This document shows, one piece after another, positions 10,767-22,739 of a stretch of DNA of 64,000 nucleotides. The notes beneath the pieces were generated by a model, which was given only the letters and a program-made list of their open reading frames with translations, ran no database searches and was not told where the DNA came from. This stretch comes from Luzula sylvatica (Eukaryota; Streptophyta; Magnoliopsida; Poales; Juncaceae), in contig OX326960.1 in NCBI GenBank assembly GCA_946800325.1, positions 53,466,855 to 53,530,854 of the forward strand. The letters run 5' to 3'. The first letter of the stretch is position 1. Each line of letters opens with the position of its first letter. A program made the translations under genes and the position numbers.

Positions 10767-11713
10767 TGTCCCATTATTTTTCCACCACATCTTCTATATC
10801 ATGGATTAGTGATTAATGACCCAACTAATTAACAAAAATACATCACATTAATAATTAATTAATATATAATTAATGTACAAATGCATTAACAATTCTTAAT
10901 CAATCTCCATTAATAATTAATGAGATATACTTTTATTAATTAATTGAGTTATTAATCACTAATTCATGATATAAATGATATGGTGAGTAGGGATGTCAAT
11001 GGGTCGGGTTCGGGTCGGGTATAGGCTCACCCATACCCTTACCCATCTTAATCGGGTAATACCCATATCCGACCCGTCAACTAAACGGGTAATTTTACCC
11101 GCCCCGTTTATTACCCGCGGGTTTTCGGATTACCCACGGTGATTTTTACCCATACCTAAACATATACAAAAACATTAAAGTATACTAACGAAAAATATAT
11201 TTTTTCAAATTAAAATATTACCACATAACATAATAATATCATAAAATACACAACAAATATTTTTAAGTAGACATAATTTTATGAAACTAAATTTGGTAGA
11301 AACGTGAAATAGCCGTAAAATAAATAAATAAATAAACACGAATCTAGGAATTTATTTATTTTAATTTTATTTACTAAACAAATAGAAAAAATAAAAATAA
11401 ATTGTATAATAAAGAACAGTAAAAAAAATAAATTAAAACCATTTAAAAAACAACAAAAACAATAAAATATATATTAAAATATTAATATAACTATGATTAT
11501 TAAGGATCGGGTTCGGATCGGGTATACCCACGGGTCGGGTACGACCTCACCCATACCCTACCCGTACCCGCGCCGGGTATTTTTTAATCGGGTAATACCC
11601 GACCCGCGGATAGGCTTAATCGGGTATTACCCGACCCGCCCGGGTCGGATACCCGTCGGGCACGGGTATTACCCAACCCATTGACATCCCTAATGGTGAG
11701 GAAATGAGAGGAC
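10767..11713. mobile_element. MITE split by a hAT insertion
   Basis: The left arm (TGTCCCATTATTTTTCC ... TATATCATGGATTAGTG) pairs with the right arm read in reverse (TGTCCTCTCATTTCCTC ... TATATCATGAATTAGTG). The right arm is interrupted by the hAT element at 10988-11692, and its last 20 or so bases lie beyond it. Without the insertion the MITE would be about 235 bp, the same size and design as the one at 6895. No clear target duplication was found. Confidence 0.6.
10988..11692. mobile_element. Non-autonomous hAT element with perfect 8-bp target duplication
   Basis: The termini are TAGGGATGTCAATGGGT at left and ACCCATTGACATCCCTA at right, perfectly inverted over 17 bp. The element is flanked by the exact 8-bp duplication ATGGTGAG (10980-10987 and 11693-11700). 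Both ends carry many CGGGTA/TACCCG subterminal words and the middle is AT-rich. No transposase is encoded, so it must be mobilised in trans. Confidence 0.93.
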
Positions 11714-12717
11714 AAGGAATAGTTTCCAATTGTAAATTAGAGTGAATTTTAAGCATTTGACCTAATTTTTTTTTGTAGTTCATTTATTTTCTAAACGAAC
11801 TAATAATTAAAAAATGTAAATACAAAAAAACAGTATAAATGATATGTTTTCTACGAGTTAATTTTTTTTTTATAAACTATATTAATTTTCATTATAATTT
11901 TTTGATATAAAATTATCTATCATACTCCTAATTTATATCACATCGCCATATTGTTGCTCATTGATTCAAATTCAACTCCAAATGACTTGTGTATTTGCGG
12001 CCAATCTGATCCCTATGCGAGCCTTATTTTTCGGGTTCTTCTAACCCGATGGAAAATAATTTTAAGAACATCAACTTAATCATCCCTCAGTTTACGCCGC
12101 TCTGGAAACACTTGATCATGCGAAGAAAGTTCATTCGTTCGGAATGAAGATAATTACTCCATTCGACTCGATTTACCTTCAACCACCTATAGGAGCTGAC
12201 GTGTTGTGACTCTCAACCATTCAACATCATCAAGACTATGCTCTCCGGAATCAAATAGGTCACTAGTCTCCGCGCGGTTCCTCAGGAGTTGCGCACGATG
12301 ATGTACTCTCTCAACGATTATTAAAATCGCCTCTTTGGCCGATGGAGAAAAGCAAGATCGAACATTTGCCATTTGTATCTAATTTGGTCGTGGATTTTTA
12401 TTTGCTTTAAATAGTAAAGAAGTTTGAATGAAGAGAGGAGAAAAAAACAATAGGCAAAAACTCCACTAACGAGTAATCGCGGGATAAAATCTAAAAGCAA
12501 TAGGTAAAAGTTTTTATTCGAAAATGTGACAATCGTGGTTTCTCAAACCGTGGACACTTAAAATTTTCAAATTAACGGGTCTTGTCCAATTAAAAAACCA
12601 TTCATAAACTGTCTTTTTTCTTTTTCTTTTTTCTCTTAAACAATATTGTGTCGTTGGTTGGCCTTCCTCCATTAATTCTAATTCAAGCCGGCTATAAAAT
12701 TATGCTAAATTTATCCT
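11714..12717. other. Intergenic sequence with a GC-richer patch
   Basis: Mostly AT-rich. Between about 11990 and 12375 the composition is more balanced and includes the small open frame annotated at 12187-12372. The rest shows nothing I can name. Confidence 0.45.
12187..12372 (-). CDS. Hypothetical 61-residue open frame
   Basis: The frame starts MANVRSC and ends with a stop at 12187. It has ordinary rather than low-complexity composition and lies in a GC-richer island within AT-rich sequence, which is the only reason to list it. There is no signal peptide, transmembrane segment or known motif. It may be a decayed exon or a chance frame. Confidence 0.15.
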   Translation of the reverse strand: MANVRSCFSPSAKEAILIIVERVHHRAQLLRNRAETSDLFDSGEHSLDDVEWLRVTTRQLL

Positions 12718-12900
12718 TTTTTTGATGAAAATAGAGTGGGTTCACAAGTCCCACTTCTATTATATTTTGATTAAGAAAATATCAATATAGCCTCTATAGG
12801 GGTTAATTACCCCATATAGTTAACACATGAAAATAAATGCACATTAATACAAAAACTCAGAAAATGAAATTGGGATTTACATTCCAAGAAATTAAAAGAA
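12718..12900 (-). mobile_element. Possible LINE 3'-end remnant
   Basis: A T-run followed by GATGAAAATAGAGTGGG...GTCCCACTTCTATTATATT closely resembles the 3' end of the minus-strand LINE near 43800 (AGAGTGGGC...GTCCCACTTCCAATC), in the same orientation. Only the tail seems present, with no coding sequence. Confidence 0.35.
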
Positions 12901-12918
12901 GTCATGACCGAATATGAA

Positions 12919-12925
<7 letters not shown>

Positions 12926-12954
<29 letters not shown>
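12926..12954. repeat. (CT)n microsatellite
   Basis: About 14 CT dinucleotides directly abut the left target duplication of the hAT element that starts at 12961. Confidence 0.9.
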
Positions 12955-12956
<2 letters not shown>

Positions 12957-12960
12957 CAAT

Positions 12961-13542
12961 CATGGTTGTAAAAATCGGCCTAGGCGGCCGCCTAGGCGCT
13001 AGGCGCTGTCCAAACGCCAAGTCTGCCCGATTAGTTTCTGTTTAGGCTAAATTCTGTCTAATCCCGTCTAAATACCGAATAATTCCGTCTAGGCCACCCA
13101 ACCCACTTAAATTTATGTTTTTTTTTCACTTCTAATTTTTTAGGCCTACAACCCACTTTTTTTTAATGTTTAATTTCTTTCTCTTTGTGCATTTTTTTAG
13201 GCCCACAACCCGCTCTAGGAGGATGGAAAATATTATGATACCAGTTAGAATGTGTTGATATGTCAGTAACATTATTTTGTGGTTTATTTGGATTTGTGTT
13301 AATGTTATGTTGTAGATTTCATGTTATGATTTGTTTGGATGTTGTCTAAAATAAAATTCATATACATTATTTTTAGTATAAAAATTTATAGCACAAATTA
13401 TAATATATAGAAATTAAAAAATATGACAAAAATTATGTAATATTATAAATCCGTCTAGAACCGATTAATCTCCGATTAATGCCTCTAGACACCAGACGGT
13501 GTCCGTCCGCCCGACTAGCGTCTAAGGATTTCTGTAACATTG
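12961..13542. mobile_element. Non-autonomous hAT element with perfect 8-bp target duplication
   Basis: The left end is CATGGTTGTAAAAATC and the right end reverse-complemented is CAATGTTACAGAAATC, followed by related CTAGGCG / CTAGACG subterminal words. The exact 8-bp duplication CTTGCAAT flanks it (12953-12960 and 13543-13550). The middle is AT-rich and non-coding. Terminus style and duplication length identify it as hAT. Confidence 0.9.
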
Positions 13543-13550
13543 CTTGCAAT

Positions 13551-15959
13551 ACTCCTCTGAAGCGCCTCTTCACTCCTTCCCTTATCCTCTCAAGATCTCT
13601 TGTCTGAAGCATGGTGTATGAGACTAATAAGCCAGATCCTCTATAATTAATCTTCCAAGTCACATCCATACTATATTAAAAATATTATCAAATATATTAA
13701 ACTTGTAAAAATTATTAATTGTTTTAAGAATGAACTAATTGTATTATTAATTGTCATCTTAATTACAAGTATAATTATACTATTTATAGTGTAAACCAAA
13801 CCACTCTGACAGTCACTATACCTAACCCTGTGTAGACAAAGTCCAGTGGACCATACTAACTCATACATGGTGTTTGTACACCAAATCTAGGAACTATATC
13901 CAGGACAATGGTAATCTATCTTTTAACTACTGTAATAAAAGTCAATATACATCACGTTCATCAAATTATGACGTACGAAATTGATCGACCAATAATATAA
14001 ATCCAAAATAGATCTCTTAAACTAAAAATTATCCCTCGAAGGTCCCTTGTATTAAAACAAGAAAAATTATATTTGTCTCCTTTAATATTTCTTGAACATA
14101 TTAATATATTGACAATATATAATAAATTCATTAAATTATTTTAGATATAAATTATAATAATTGACAAACCGTGTTAATTATGTGATTAACCACATTTATT
14201 AGATGATAAATCAAATTATTAAAAATAATTTGATTTATTTAATTTGATTTATTTAATTTAATTTTTATACATGATAAGTCATATTTATTTAAACAATTTT
14301 TCATTATTTTATCCTCGATTTTTTTTAAAAGCAAAGTATTTCATCTTGCAAATTTTTGCACAATCATTAATTTTATTTATTTTTATAATAATTTATTCAT
14401 GTGTATCCCGTTAAACACATGCTAAATGGTACATTAGTGTAGTCCAACAATTTAGTTTTCAAATTATAAATTTAGATTTGATTAATTATAAAGGATGGTA
14501 AACAAATTTATTAGAAATATAAAATACATTAATGGTATGTGATGTTTTTCCCCATTTTATCCGATTAAACAAATTAAATGATCATAATTTATCATTAATA
14601 TTTAATTCGGATACCATAATAATGCTAATAGATTTTGGGTGACGATATTGCAAGAACTCACATGACTTAACAAAGAGCAATTTAAAGAAAAAAAAATCAA
14701 ACTAATAACCATTTTACCATCATTTATGATGATTGTTGTTTATCGTGTTGTATGTAACCTATATATGTTATTATTTCTAATGTACAAAATAAAATCTAAC
14801 AAATACGAAAACATAAATGAATAAATTTACTCGTATATGCTTTTTTGTTAGTGAATATTATAAGTCAAAATAAAATAAAATAAAATATGCTCTTCAATTT
14901 TCAAAATTTAAAAAAGTTGTATTCGATCTTCGTATTTCAAAAAAAAAATTGCGATCCAAGAATATCCAATTTAAAAATTTGCAAATTATTATTTCTAATA
15001 TGTTGATTCAATAAAATTTGTCCAAATTATTTTTAAAGATTATGATTTTTTATATATAAATTTTTTTTGCACAATTTATGGAATGTAATAGTATTAATAA
15101 ATAAAAACAATAAATATTAATCATTATTAGTGAGGGCAAAATAATAATTTTTTAAAATTTATTTTTTGTTAAGTCATGTTAGTTCTTGCAATATGATCAT
15201 CCTAGATTTTTTAAGTATATATAAAACAATATGTTGTTTAACAACCTCATATATTGAAACCCCATCTATTGAAATTTTGCATGGAACAACGTATACTCGA
15301 TGACCGAAGATTATAATCCATCTTCAAATGTTTCTAGAGACTAGAGAGACGTGTTATTCTTCTTTATCACCTCTTATCAAGTTCCTACAATTGTTCAATC
15401 TTCAAATATTTTTTTAATGAAATGATTAATTATTCATCACACCTCAATTGATTTTTAAATTCTGAACTTTTGTCCAGAATAAACTATAGCAGTTGGTCAT
15501 TTCATTTGTCAATATCATTTTTCAATCTTGTTTCTCGTAGGATATTTATTAGGGAAATTCTTAAATAACCATCTATCTCTTTTGAAAAAAACAAAATCCA
15601 CACTTCTGCAGAGTTCACAAATATGCCTCTAAACTCAATTTCATTCTCATTTGCTTCTGCATTCTTCGAAAATAGGTCTCTAAAAGTCTCAACATGATTT
15701 CATTTTCTTCCTATAAAAATTAAACTTTACATTTTTTTTTTTGATTAACTAAACTTTACATTATTATATGGTGTTATTTTTCGGACCAAGATATTCCTAT
15801 ATATTTTCATATTAATTTTATTAAATCTATTTTGGTATGTTTATTAATGAATAAAAAATGAGCAACGATGTACAAAAAATATTCGTCTTAAAAATATTTT
15901 AGTAGAAAATATTATTTTACAAGCTAGTTTTAATGTTCGTTACCTGTTAATAAACTAGC
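13551..15959. other. Long AT-rich intergenic stretch
   Basis: No gene, RNA or confident element end was found in about 2.4 kb. Only short A/T-rich direct repeats and a degenerate relative of the 9661 tandem unit (near 15330-15420) are visible. Confidence 0.5.
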
Positions 15960-18758
15960 AAAAATTAGAAAGGACAATTTCACGTATGTCCCTTTAAAAA
16001 CTCAAAATATCATATTTGTCCCTCGAAAAGGAGTAATATCAAATTTATCACTATCAATCATAATTAATATCAAATTAGATAAAATTAACTCTTTCTGTTA
16101 AGTTTAACGAAAATCTTGTGAAGTGACTATTTTACCCTTCACCTTCCACAGCAACTCTACGCAAGCTCCATTGGCGAATCTCAAATCACTTCAAATCTCG
16201 ATTGCATATCTTATTCTCTCTCTGAGTCTCACAAGCGATTCATCATCTCTCACTTCTCAGACTCTCCATATGCACACTCGCTAACTCAATCGAAGACCTT
16301 GGTTCCCCATCATTCTCCAATGTCTAATTTCTCCAGAACCTTTGATGCAGCTCGAAATAGAAAGACGATTCATCATATTTCAAATAAGTTATCTATTTAT
16401 TTGTTTAATTTGATGAATTCTCCTATTTTAAAGTTGAATTTTATTGATTTTGATGTTTCTGTCTATTTGATTAATTAGGATTAATTGAGTACTAATTAAA
16501 GTGAACAATGGTCATTTATGACTACAATAGGGTCAATTAGGGATCCATTATTCTGAATTAGAGTTATTTGGAGATATATTGTGGTCGATAAGGGTAATTG
16601 AACTTGGGTTATTTGAGACTATATTAAGATCAATCAGATTAAATACAGTTAATATGGTACGGATTCAAAGTTAATTTGATACTGATTAAGTGAATTATAA
16701 TTAGTTATGACTGGATTAGAGTCAATTACGAGTTCACTTCATTGTGCAAAATTAGAGTTATTTGAGTCTATATAAGTGTTCTCATCTCACTCATCTTTTA
16801 ATATCATCTCAGGATCACACTTACTTTTTAAGCTCAGATGAAGGTAAAAAACAATTAGAGATTTATCATGAGAAAGATATATTGGATGGACTCGTGGAAT
16901 TGTTTCTGATTTTGTTATCCCAACAAAATACTTCAATTGTCACATTTTAAATTTTAGAGATTTATCATGAGAAAGATATAAATGAATTATGGTGGAGAAA
17001 TATGCAATTTGTGTGGCTAGATCGAGGAGATAGTTGGTTTTCTTATTAGCAATGTAAACTTGCACGAGCTCGGTCCTCAATCCTGGAAGGAGAATGTTGC
17101 TCTTCCCCCGCTGCACGTCCCCCACAACTCTTAATGTGCTGGCTATGGATTAACACCCTACAAATTAACACAAAAACATGAGTTAACATCAAAATTTGCG
17201 TGTTATTTATATTATGTTATGATTTAACATCAAATTAAGGTGTTAAGTCATGTACTTGTGTGTTAATTTTTAGTGGTGACACGTCATTAAGAATGGTGGG
17301 GGATGATAGTGGTGACACGTCATCCTGGAAATAGTCCCAATTAGATTTCCATTTTTGGGAACTCAATTTTTGTTCGTTTGTTCTTAGATGAGTACAAATG
17401 TATGATTATTGTCTTGTAAATAATTTTAGAAAGATTGTTTGAAAAAGGTGTTGTAAATAATGATACCATTTTGATATTTTTGATATAGCATAATCCAATA
17501 AGTTTTTTATAATCTTTACATTTGTACAGTAAAATAAAATATAATCCATTACATATCTTTATATAATCGCAACTATCTTCCACTGAAATCATATAAAAAA
17601 ATCTAATGCCAAAATTTATATGTGACGTCAAAACAAACATAACCACAAAATAATTGTAATAAACCGAAACTAGATAACACACCAAAATAATTCTACAACA
17701 TTAAAATTACATGTAACTCATGGACCCATGGCAATATGTTTAAGTCTAATTATAGCAAAAGCGAGCTCACCATGATAGGGGCCGTTTACTATATTCATGA
17801 ATCCCTCTCTTTTTCCGATGGATAATGAGTCACTATTTTGGTAGCAAATTGTCGAATATAAACCAATACAATCTAGATAAATGAGTCTCTACTTTGAACA
17901 AGTATGATCAAAGAAAAATCAATTAAATATATTGTAAACCAACTGAGCATCCATGACTCTCAAAAGACGTTTCAGAGAAATAAGGAAGCCTTCCCCTATA
18001 ATGTATGTAAACATTGTATTCATATATTCACAATTGTATCTCAATAGATAATAATTTCAATACAAAAACTACTCTTTTTACAAGAAGAAACTGAATTACG
18101 AGTTTATGTTTTGTGCCGGAATTCTCCAGTTCCCAACCTATTAAAGCTAGATTGAACGGAGACGATTTGAGCAAAATTCCTTCTTCAATCTATAATTAAT
18201 CAATCTATTTTATTCATCAGTATTCAGTAAGCATACAAATTGGACTTAATCAAGTAAATTAGTGTTAATTACCTTCAAATTCAGGAATAAGAACAAGTAG
18301 GTTTGTTTGAACTTTAAAGCCAGATAGAATGGAGATGAATTGAGCAAATTCCTTTGGTACAAGAGTTGCTGGGTTTTCCTATGTAAAGAGGGAATTAGAT
18401 AATTTTGAGAAAATCAAAGATAAAATTAGGGTTAATAAGAATGCTAAAAATGTAATATGATACCTAACGATATCTCTTTGTAAAAAGAATAAAGCTTCAG
18501 CCTAGTCAAACGAAAACACCAATCACACATCAAATCGAAAAAGTAAAGAGAGGAGTGAAGAAGTGAGAACGTGGGAGAGGCGATTGGGGAGGAACGAGAA
18601 TTGTGAAGAAATAGGAGGTGCGGAAGAAGTTTGGTCTAATGAAAGGGAGGGCGGAGTTCACCATGGTAAAAAATATCATCTTGACGAAGAAGGAAGGAGA
18701 AGAGGAAAGTTAAGATGGCAAAATAGGCAAAAATAGGCAAAGTTAAGATGGCATAGGC

Positions 18759-21700
18759 CCCCAAGTCAAGCTTAAATGGTCTCGATCCATCCCAAACCCC
18801 CAAGTCAAGCTTAAATCCCTTGAAGAGTCGATGCTACACCTACAACAAGACACTCCATCCCTCGAGAATAATGAGAAGCAAAAATCCCTTTATGAGGAGC
18901 ATCGGCAAACTCTAAATCAACTCGAAATTTTTTGGCATCAACGCTCTCGCGCGAATTGGGTTATAGGGGGTGATCGGAACACGCGGTATTTTCACCAAAT
19001 TACGACAAACCGAAGAAGACATAATACCATTCACTCAATAAAGCTTGCCAATGGTACGTGGGTTGGAGATGATAAAGAAATTCGGCATGCTTTCATTGAT
19101 CATTATAAGAAGATATCGCAAGCTAAACCAGTACGGAAATTAGAGGAGGTCTATTCGGTAGAATTTCTCGCGACATTACCAAAAATTCCGAATACCGACC
19201 ACTCTATTATGGCGAGTGTACCAAGTATTGAAGAAATAATTGATACTATCCGTGACCTCGGTCCGGACAAGAGTCCGGGTCCGGATGGTATCACGGGGCG
19301 TTTCGTTAAATATTTCCTACCCTCTCTACTCACACCAATAACCACAACTATCCAAGCTTTTTTTCGCACCGGTATTATGCCCATCGGTTTAGGAGACTCG
19401 AATATGGTAATAATCCCAAAGATTGAAGACCCCCAATTTGTAACCGACTATCGACCAATTAGTGTCTTAAATACCGTATACAAGATAATCGCCAAAATAA
19501 TAGTTAATCGAATTCGCCCATTTTTGATGACAATGATTGTAGACGAACAAAATGCCTTTCTTCCGTCCCGGTTAATCTCGGATAATATAATTATTCTCAA
19601 AGAGGTACTTCACTCTTTTAGTCAAGCAAATTTTTCGACTCCCTCATTTGCACTTAAAGCGGACTTATCAAAGGCGTTTGATCGAATGAGTTGGGAATAT
19701 TTAAGAGCGATATTATACCATTATAACTTCCCTCCCCACCTTATATCCCTCATTGACTCATGTATAAGATGTGCTCAATTCTCAATACTGTTTAATGGCA
19801 AAGGCGATGGTTTTTTCAAACCCGGTCGAGGATTACGACAAGGTTGTCCCTTATCACCGTACTTATTTATACTCGGAATGGATTTATTCTCTAGATCTTT
19901 GAATTACGCGACTCATACTAATTATATACATGGAGTCAAAATAGCTTACTCATCCCCCCCAATTAATCATTCGCTCTATGCGGATGATGTGACCGTTTTC
20001 GCAGCGGCAAACCCTCGCGAAGTTATTCGAATTAAAGAGGCATTTACATCTTTTGAGTTGGTATCCGGTCAATGCTTAAATCCATCCAAGTCCAAGGTGT
20101 GGTTTAGCCGCAACGTATCCCAAGCATCCCAAGAGGAGACTTTATCCATTTTAGGCGCAACAAAAGCCGCGCCAAAAGAGAGATATCTTGGTATTCACAT
20201 CCGGTCTAATGGATCTATAGATTCCTCAAATCTCGTAGCACAATTTCAAACGAAACTTGCGGGTTGGAAAATTCATACTCTATCACATGCGGGAAGACTA
20301 GTACTTCTCAACTCGGTGCTTGCCGCAACCCCAATTTACTCTATGTATACCGAATTACTGCCGAAAACTACCATTAAGAAATTAACTCAAATTATTAGGC
20401 GTTTTTGGTGGGGTAAAAAAGAAGGGCGATTTCTAGCTTTTTGTAAATGGGAGACTATTGCGCGACCAAAGATTGAGGGCGGGTTAGGAGTTCGAGACTT
20501 ACGATTGGTGAACCAAGCTTTATTACAAAAACATCTTTGGAGAATACTCACCGATGAAAGACGGTTATGGATACAAATCCTTAAAGCCAAATACTTTCCA
20601 TCTAATACCATTTGGCATACAAAAAGAAGGCACAATACCACCAAGTTTTGGCAATCTTTGCTTAATCAACGATCCCACTTTCACGATATGGTATTTTGGC
20701 TCATCGGCAATGGACAAACATGTCCCGCAATTGGAGAACCATGGTACGCCAACTGGCTAATGGATCGACCGAAGAATAAAGTCGAGCGCAAGTTGCGAGT
20801 TTCGGATTTTATAAACCCCGATGATATATCTTGGAATATATCCTTGATATTAGACAAACTCGGTCCAAGCAAAGCAATACAAATCCTATCCGATTCGATA
20901 CTCTCCAACTCGTCGCTCCGGAACCCGGACCGACTGATTTGGAAAGGGGCGCCCAATGGAAATTTCTCATGCAAGCAAGCGTACCTAAATTTAGTGGCAA
21001 GGACTCAAGGAATAGTGGTACCATGGCCCAAGGAATTGTGGGTGGCAATTTGGGGAAATAACGCTTTAACACCACGAGTATCGACTTTCCTTTGGCGTGC
21101 GTGCCAAAACGCCTTGCCAACTAACACCAATCTACATCGCCGATTACCTCACTTAGCCCCGCTTTGTCCGAGATGTTCTTGGGGTGACGAGGATCTTTTA
21201 CACTTAACCTTTCTTTGTCCTCTAACGCAAATTGTATGGTTTACCTCTCCTCTTGGGATCAAAACGGAGAATCTTCATGGTGATTTCCAAGATATTCTTC
21301 GTTATTTCGCCAAGCACCTTGATGCAGGACAATTTTGTGTCTTCGCCAACACGCTTTGGACAATTTGGAAATGTCGTTGTGAATGGGTTTTTGCTAATAA
21401 AAAATATAAACCGAGCGAAATAAATAACTTGGCCCTCTCGATTACAAAATGGTCGAATCCATATCGGGATGTCCAGATTGCCAATTGGGATGCTGGTTAT
21501 CGCGGAAACAAAGACTTCACATGCCATTTTGACGGATCTTGGACACCGTCTAGTGCGGGGAGTGGTTTTCTAATAGCAAAGCACGGTGTTCGCATTTATT
21601 TTGAAGGCAAACCGACCCAAGCTCAATCGCCGTTTCAAGCCGAGGTTCTTGCATGCCTATACGCCTTACAAAAGCTTCATATTCTTGGTATTTCATCTTG

Positions 21701-22037
21701 CGCAATCTTTTCGGATAATAAGATCCTTATCGATGCCATGGCAAACGCTTCGCTCGACATAGATTGGCGGGTATATTACGAATTTCAAGATTGCCGAGCG
21801 TTGGCAAAATTATATTCGGGTTGGAGTTTTTATCTCATATCGAGGGACTTAAACAAGGAGGCGGATAATCTAGCTCGGAAAGCTCGGTTAGGTCAAAGCA
21901 TTTCGGAATAGGGTTTTAGGTGCCTATTGTCAAGGACCTCTTAATTGAGGATCCGTTTTTAGTATGTCACTAGTTGAGTCCTACGTTTATTATTTGTAAT
22001 GGTGAAAATTTGTAAATATTTACCTACGGGTTTTTAT

Positions 22038-22071
<34 letters not shown>
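18759..22071 (+). mobile_element. 5'-truncated L1-type LINE with poly(A) tail and 14-bp target duplication
   Basis: The insertion is bounded by an exact AAGATGGCATAGGC duplication (18745-18758 and 22072-22085). It ends in about 32 A residues (22040-22071), the hallmark of target-primed reverse transcription. The 5' end cuts into ORF2: the reading frame is open right up to position 18759, and the endonuclease domain is missing. A short direct repeat of AAGTCAAGCTTAAAT (about 18763 and 18801) lies at the truncated end. The perfect duplication and long pure A-tail indicate a recent insertion. Confidence 0.95.
18831..21911 (+). CDS. LINE ORF2, C-terminal part: reverse transcriptase, zinc-binding domain and RNase H
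   Basis: An uninterrupted frame of 1026 codons from the first ATG; it is also open upstream to the truncation point at 18759. Residues about 190-440 are a non-LTR reverse transcriptase with KADLSKAFD (276-284), GLRQGCPLSPYLF (334-346) and the catalytic YADD (383-386). A zf-RVT-type region with LCPRCSWGDEDLLHL follows near residue 760. The last 130 residues are a ribonuclease H with the acidic residues in FDGSW, QAEVLA, FSDN and EADNLA. The family normally copies its own RNA into nicked DNA, but this copy lacks the N-terminal endonuclease and cannot be autonomous. The absence of stops over 3 kb agrees with recent insertion. Codon use and GC content are visibly higher than the flanks. Confidence 0.93.
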   Translation: MLHLQQDTPSLENNEKQKSLYEEHRQTLNQLEIFWHQRSRANWVIGGDRNTRYFHQITTNRRRHNTIHSIKLANGTWVGDDKEIRHAFIDHYKKISQAKPVRKLEEVYSVEFLATLPKIPNTDHSIMASVPSIEEIIDTIRDLGPDKSPGPDGITGRFVKYFLPSLLTPITTTIQAFFRTGIMPIGLGDSNMVIIPKIEDPQFVTDYRPISVLNTVYKIIAKIIVNRIRPFLMTMIVDEQNAFLPSRLISDNIIILKEVLHSFSQANFSTPSFALKADLSKAFDRMSWEYLRAILYHYNFPPHLISLIDSCIRCAQFSILFNGKGDGFFKPGRGLRQGCPLSPYLFILGMDLFSRSLNYATHTNYIHGVKIAYSSPPINHSLYADDVTVFAAANPREVIRIKEAFTSFELVSGQCLNPSKSKVWFSRNVSQASQEETLSILGATKAAPKERYLGIHIRSNGSIDSSNLVAQFQTKLAGWKIHTLSHAGRLVLLNSVLAATPIYSMYTELLPKTTIKKLTQIIRRFWWGKKEGRFLAFCKWETIARPKIEGGLGVRDLRLVNQALLQKHLWRILTDERRLWIQILKAKYFPSNTIWHTKRRHNTTKFWQSLLNQRSHFHDMVFWLIGNGQTCPAIGEPWYANWLMDRPKNKVERKLRVSDFINPDDISWNISLILDKLGPSKAIQILSDSILSNSSLRNPDRLIWKGAPNGNFSCKQAYLNLVARTQGIVVPWPKELWVAIWGNNALTPRVSTFLWRACQNALPTNTNLHRRLPHLAPLCPRCSWGDEDLLHLTFLCPLTQIVWFTSPLGIKTENLHGDFQDILRYFAKHLDAGQFCVFANTLWTIWKCRCEWVFANKKYKPSEINNLALSITKWSNPYRDVQIANWDAGYRGNKDFTCHFDGSWTPSSAGSGFLIAKHGVRIYFEGKPTQAQSPFQAEVLACLYALQKLHILGISSCAIFSDNKILIDAMANASLDIDWRVYYEFQDCRALAKLYSGWSFYLISRDLNKEADNLARKARLGQSISE

Positions 22072-22075
<4 letters not shown>

Positions 22076-22350
22076 TGGCATAGGCAAAGATAAATCGACA
22101 AAGGGGTATTTTTGTCATTGTAAATTAGAATTATTGGTTTTAACTCTGGTTTAGAAAATTAATCACGGTAATTTTAACAAAGTTAACGTTAAGTTAACAG
22201 TTTAGGATAATTTTGATATATTGTATGTTTGAAGAGGACATATTAGATATAAAATCAGTTTTGAAAGGATAAATTTGATATTTGTAATTTTAGAAGGATA
22301 AATTTGATATTTTGAGTTTTTGGAGGGACATACAAGAAATTATCCCAAAT

Positions 22351-22739
22351 TAAAATTAGCGGCGGAAAATTATCTGGACCGGGAATACTATTTTAACAGT
22401 TAGTTTTATTAACAATGGATGAACAATAAGATTAGATTCTAAAATAATATTATATTGCCAAAATATTTTCAAGAATAATTTTGTATATCGTTATTTTTAT
22501 TTCATTTAAAGTTAGTTTTTCATGACAAAATATATAGTAAATTAAATATTAAATTTATATAAATATAATATACATATATTTTTTTAAAAATATTATGTTA
22601 AAAATATTTATGGAGTTGAATGAAATTAAATATGAAAATAGTGTTGATTTTAATATGTAAATCACAACGTCACACCTTATCAAACAAGGACTCCCAAACA
22701 TTTCAATAACTCACAATAAAACGTTTTCAATCGAATAAT
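22351..22739. other. AT-rich intergenic sequence
   Basis: Between the Mutator-like element and the copia remnant. Nothing beyond A/T-rich sequence was recognised. Confidence 0.5.

Larger units (their letters stand above)
15969..22350. mobile_element. Mutator-like (MULE-type) element of about 3.05 kb, split by a LINE
   Basis: The left end reads AAAGGACAATTTCACG then TATGTCCCTTTAAAAAC. The right end, reverse-complemented, reads AATTTGGGATAATTTC then TTGTATGTCCCTCCAAAAAC; both continue TCAAAATATCA. Flanking 9-mers AAAAATTAG (15960-15968) and TAAAATTAG (22351-22359) match at 8 of 9 positions, the size expected for Mutator-like insertions. The inside is non-coding as far as I can see, with a gene-leader-like CT-rich patch at 16130-16350, a direct repeat AGTGGTGACACGTCAT (17269 and 17307), and the LINE inserted at 18745. 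No MURA-type transposase was found. Confidence 0.6.

Noticed and set aside
20387..21527. Several frames overlapping the LINE ORF
   Set aside because: They are shadows of the 1026-codon frame with no domains.
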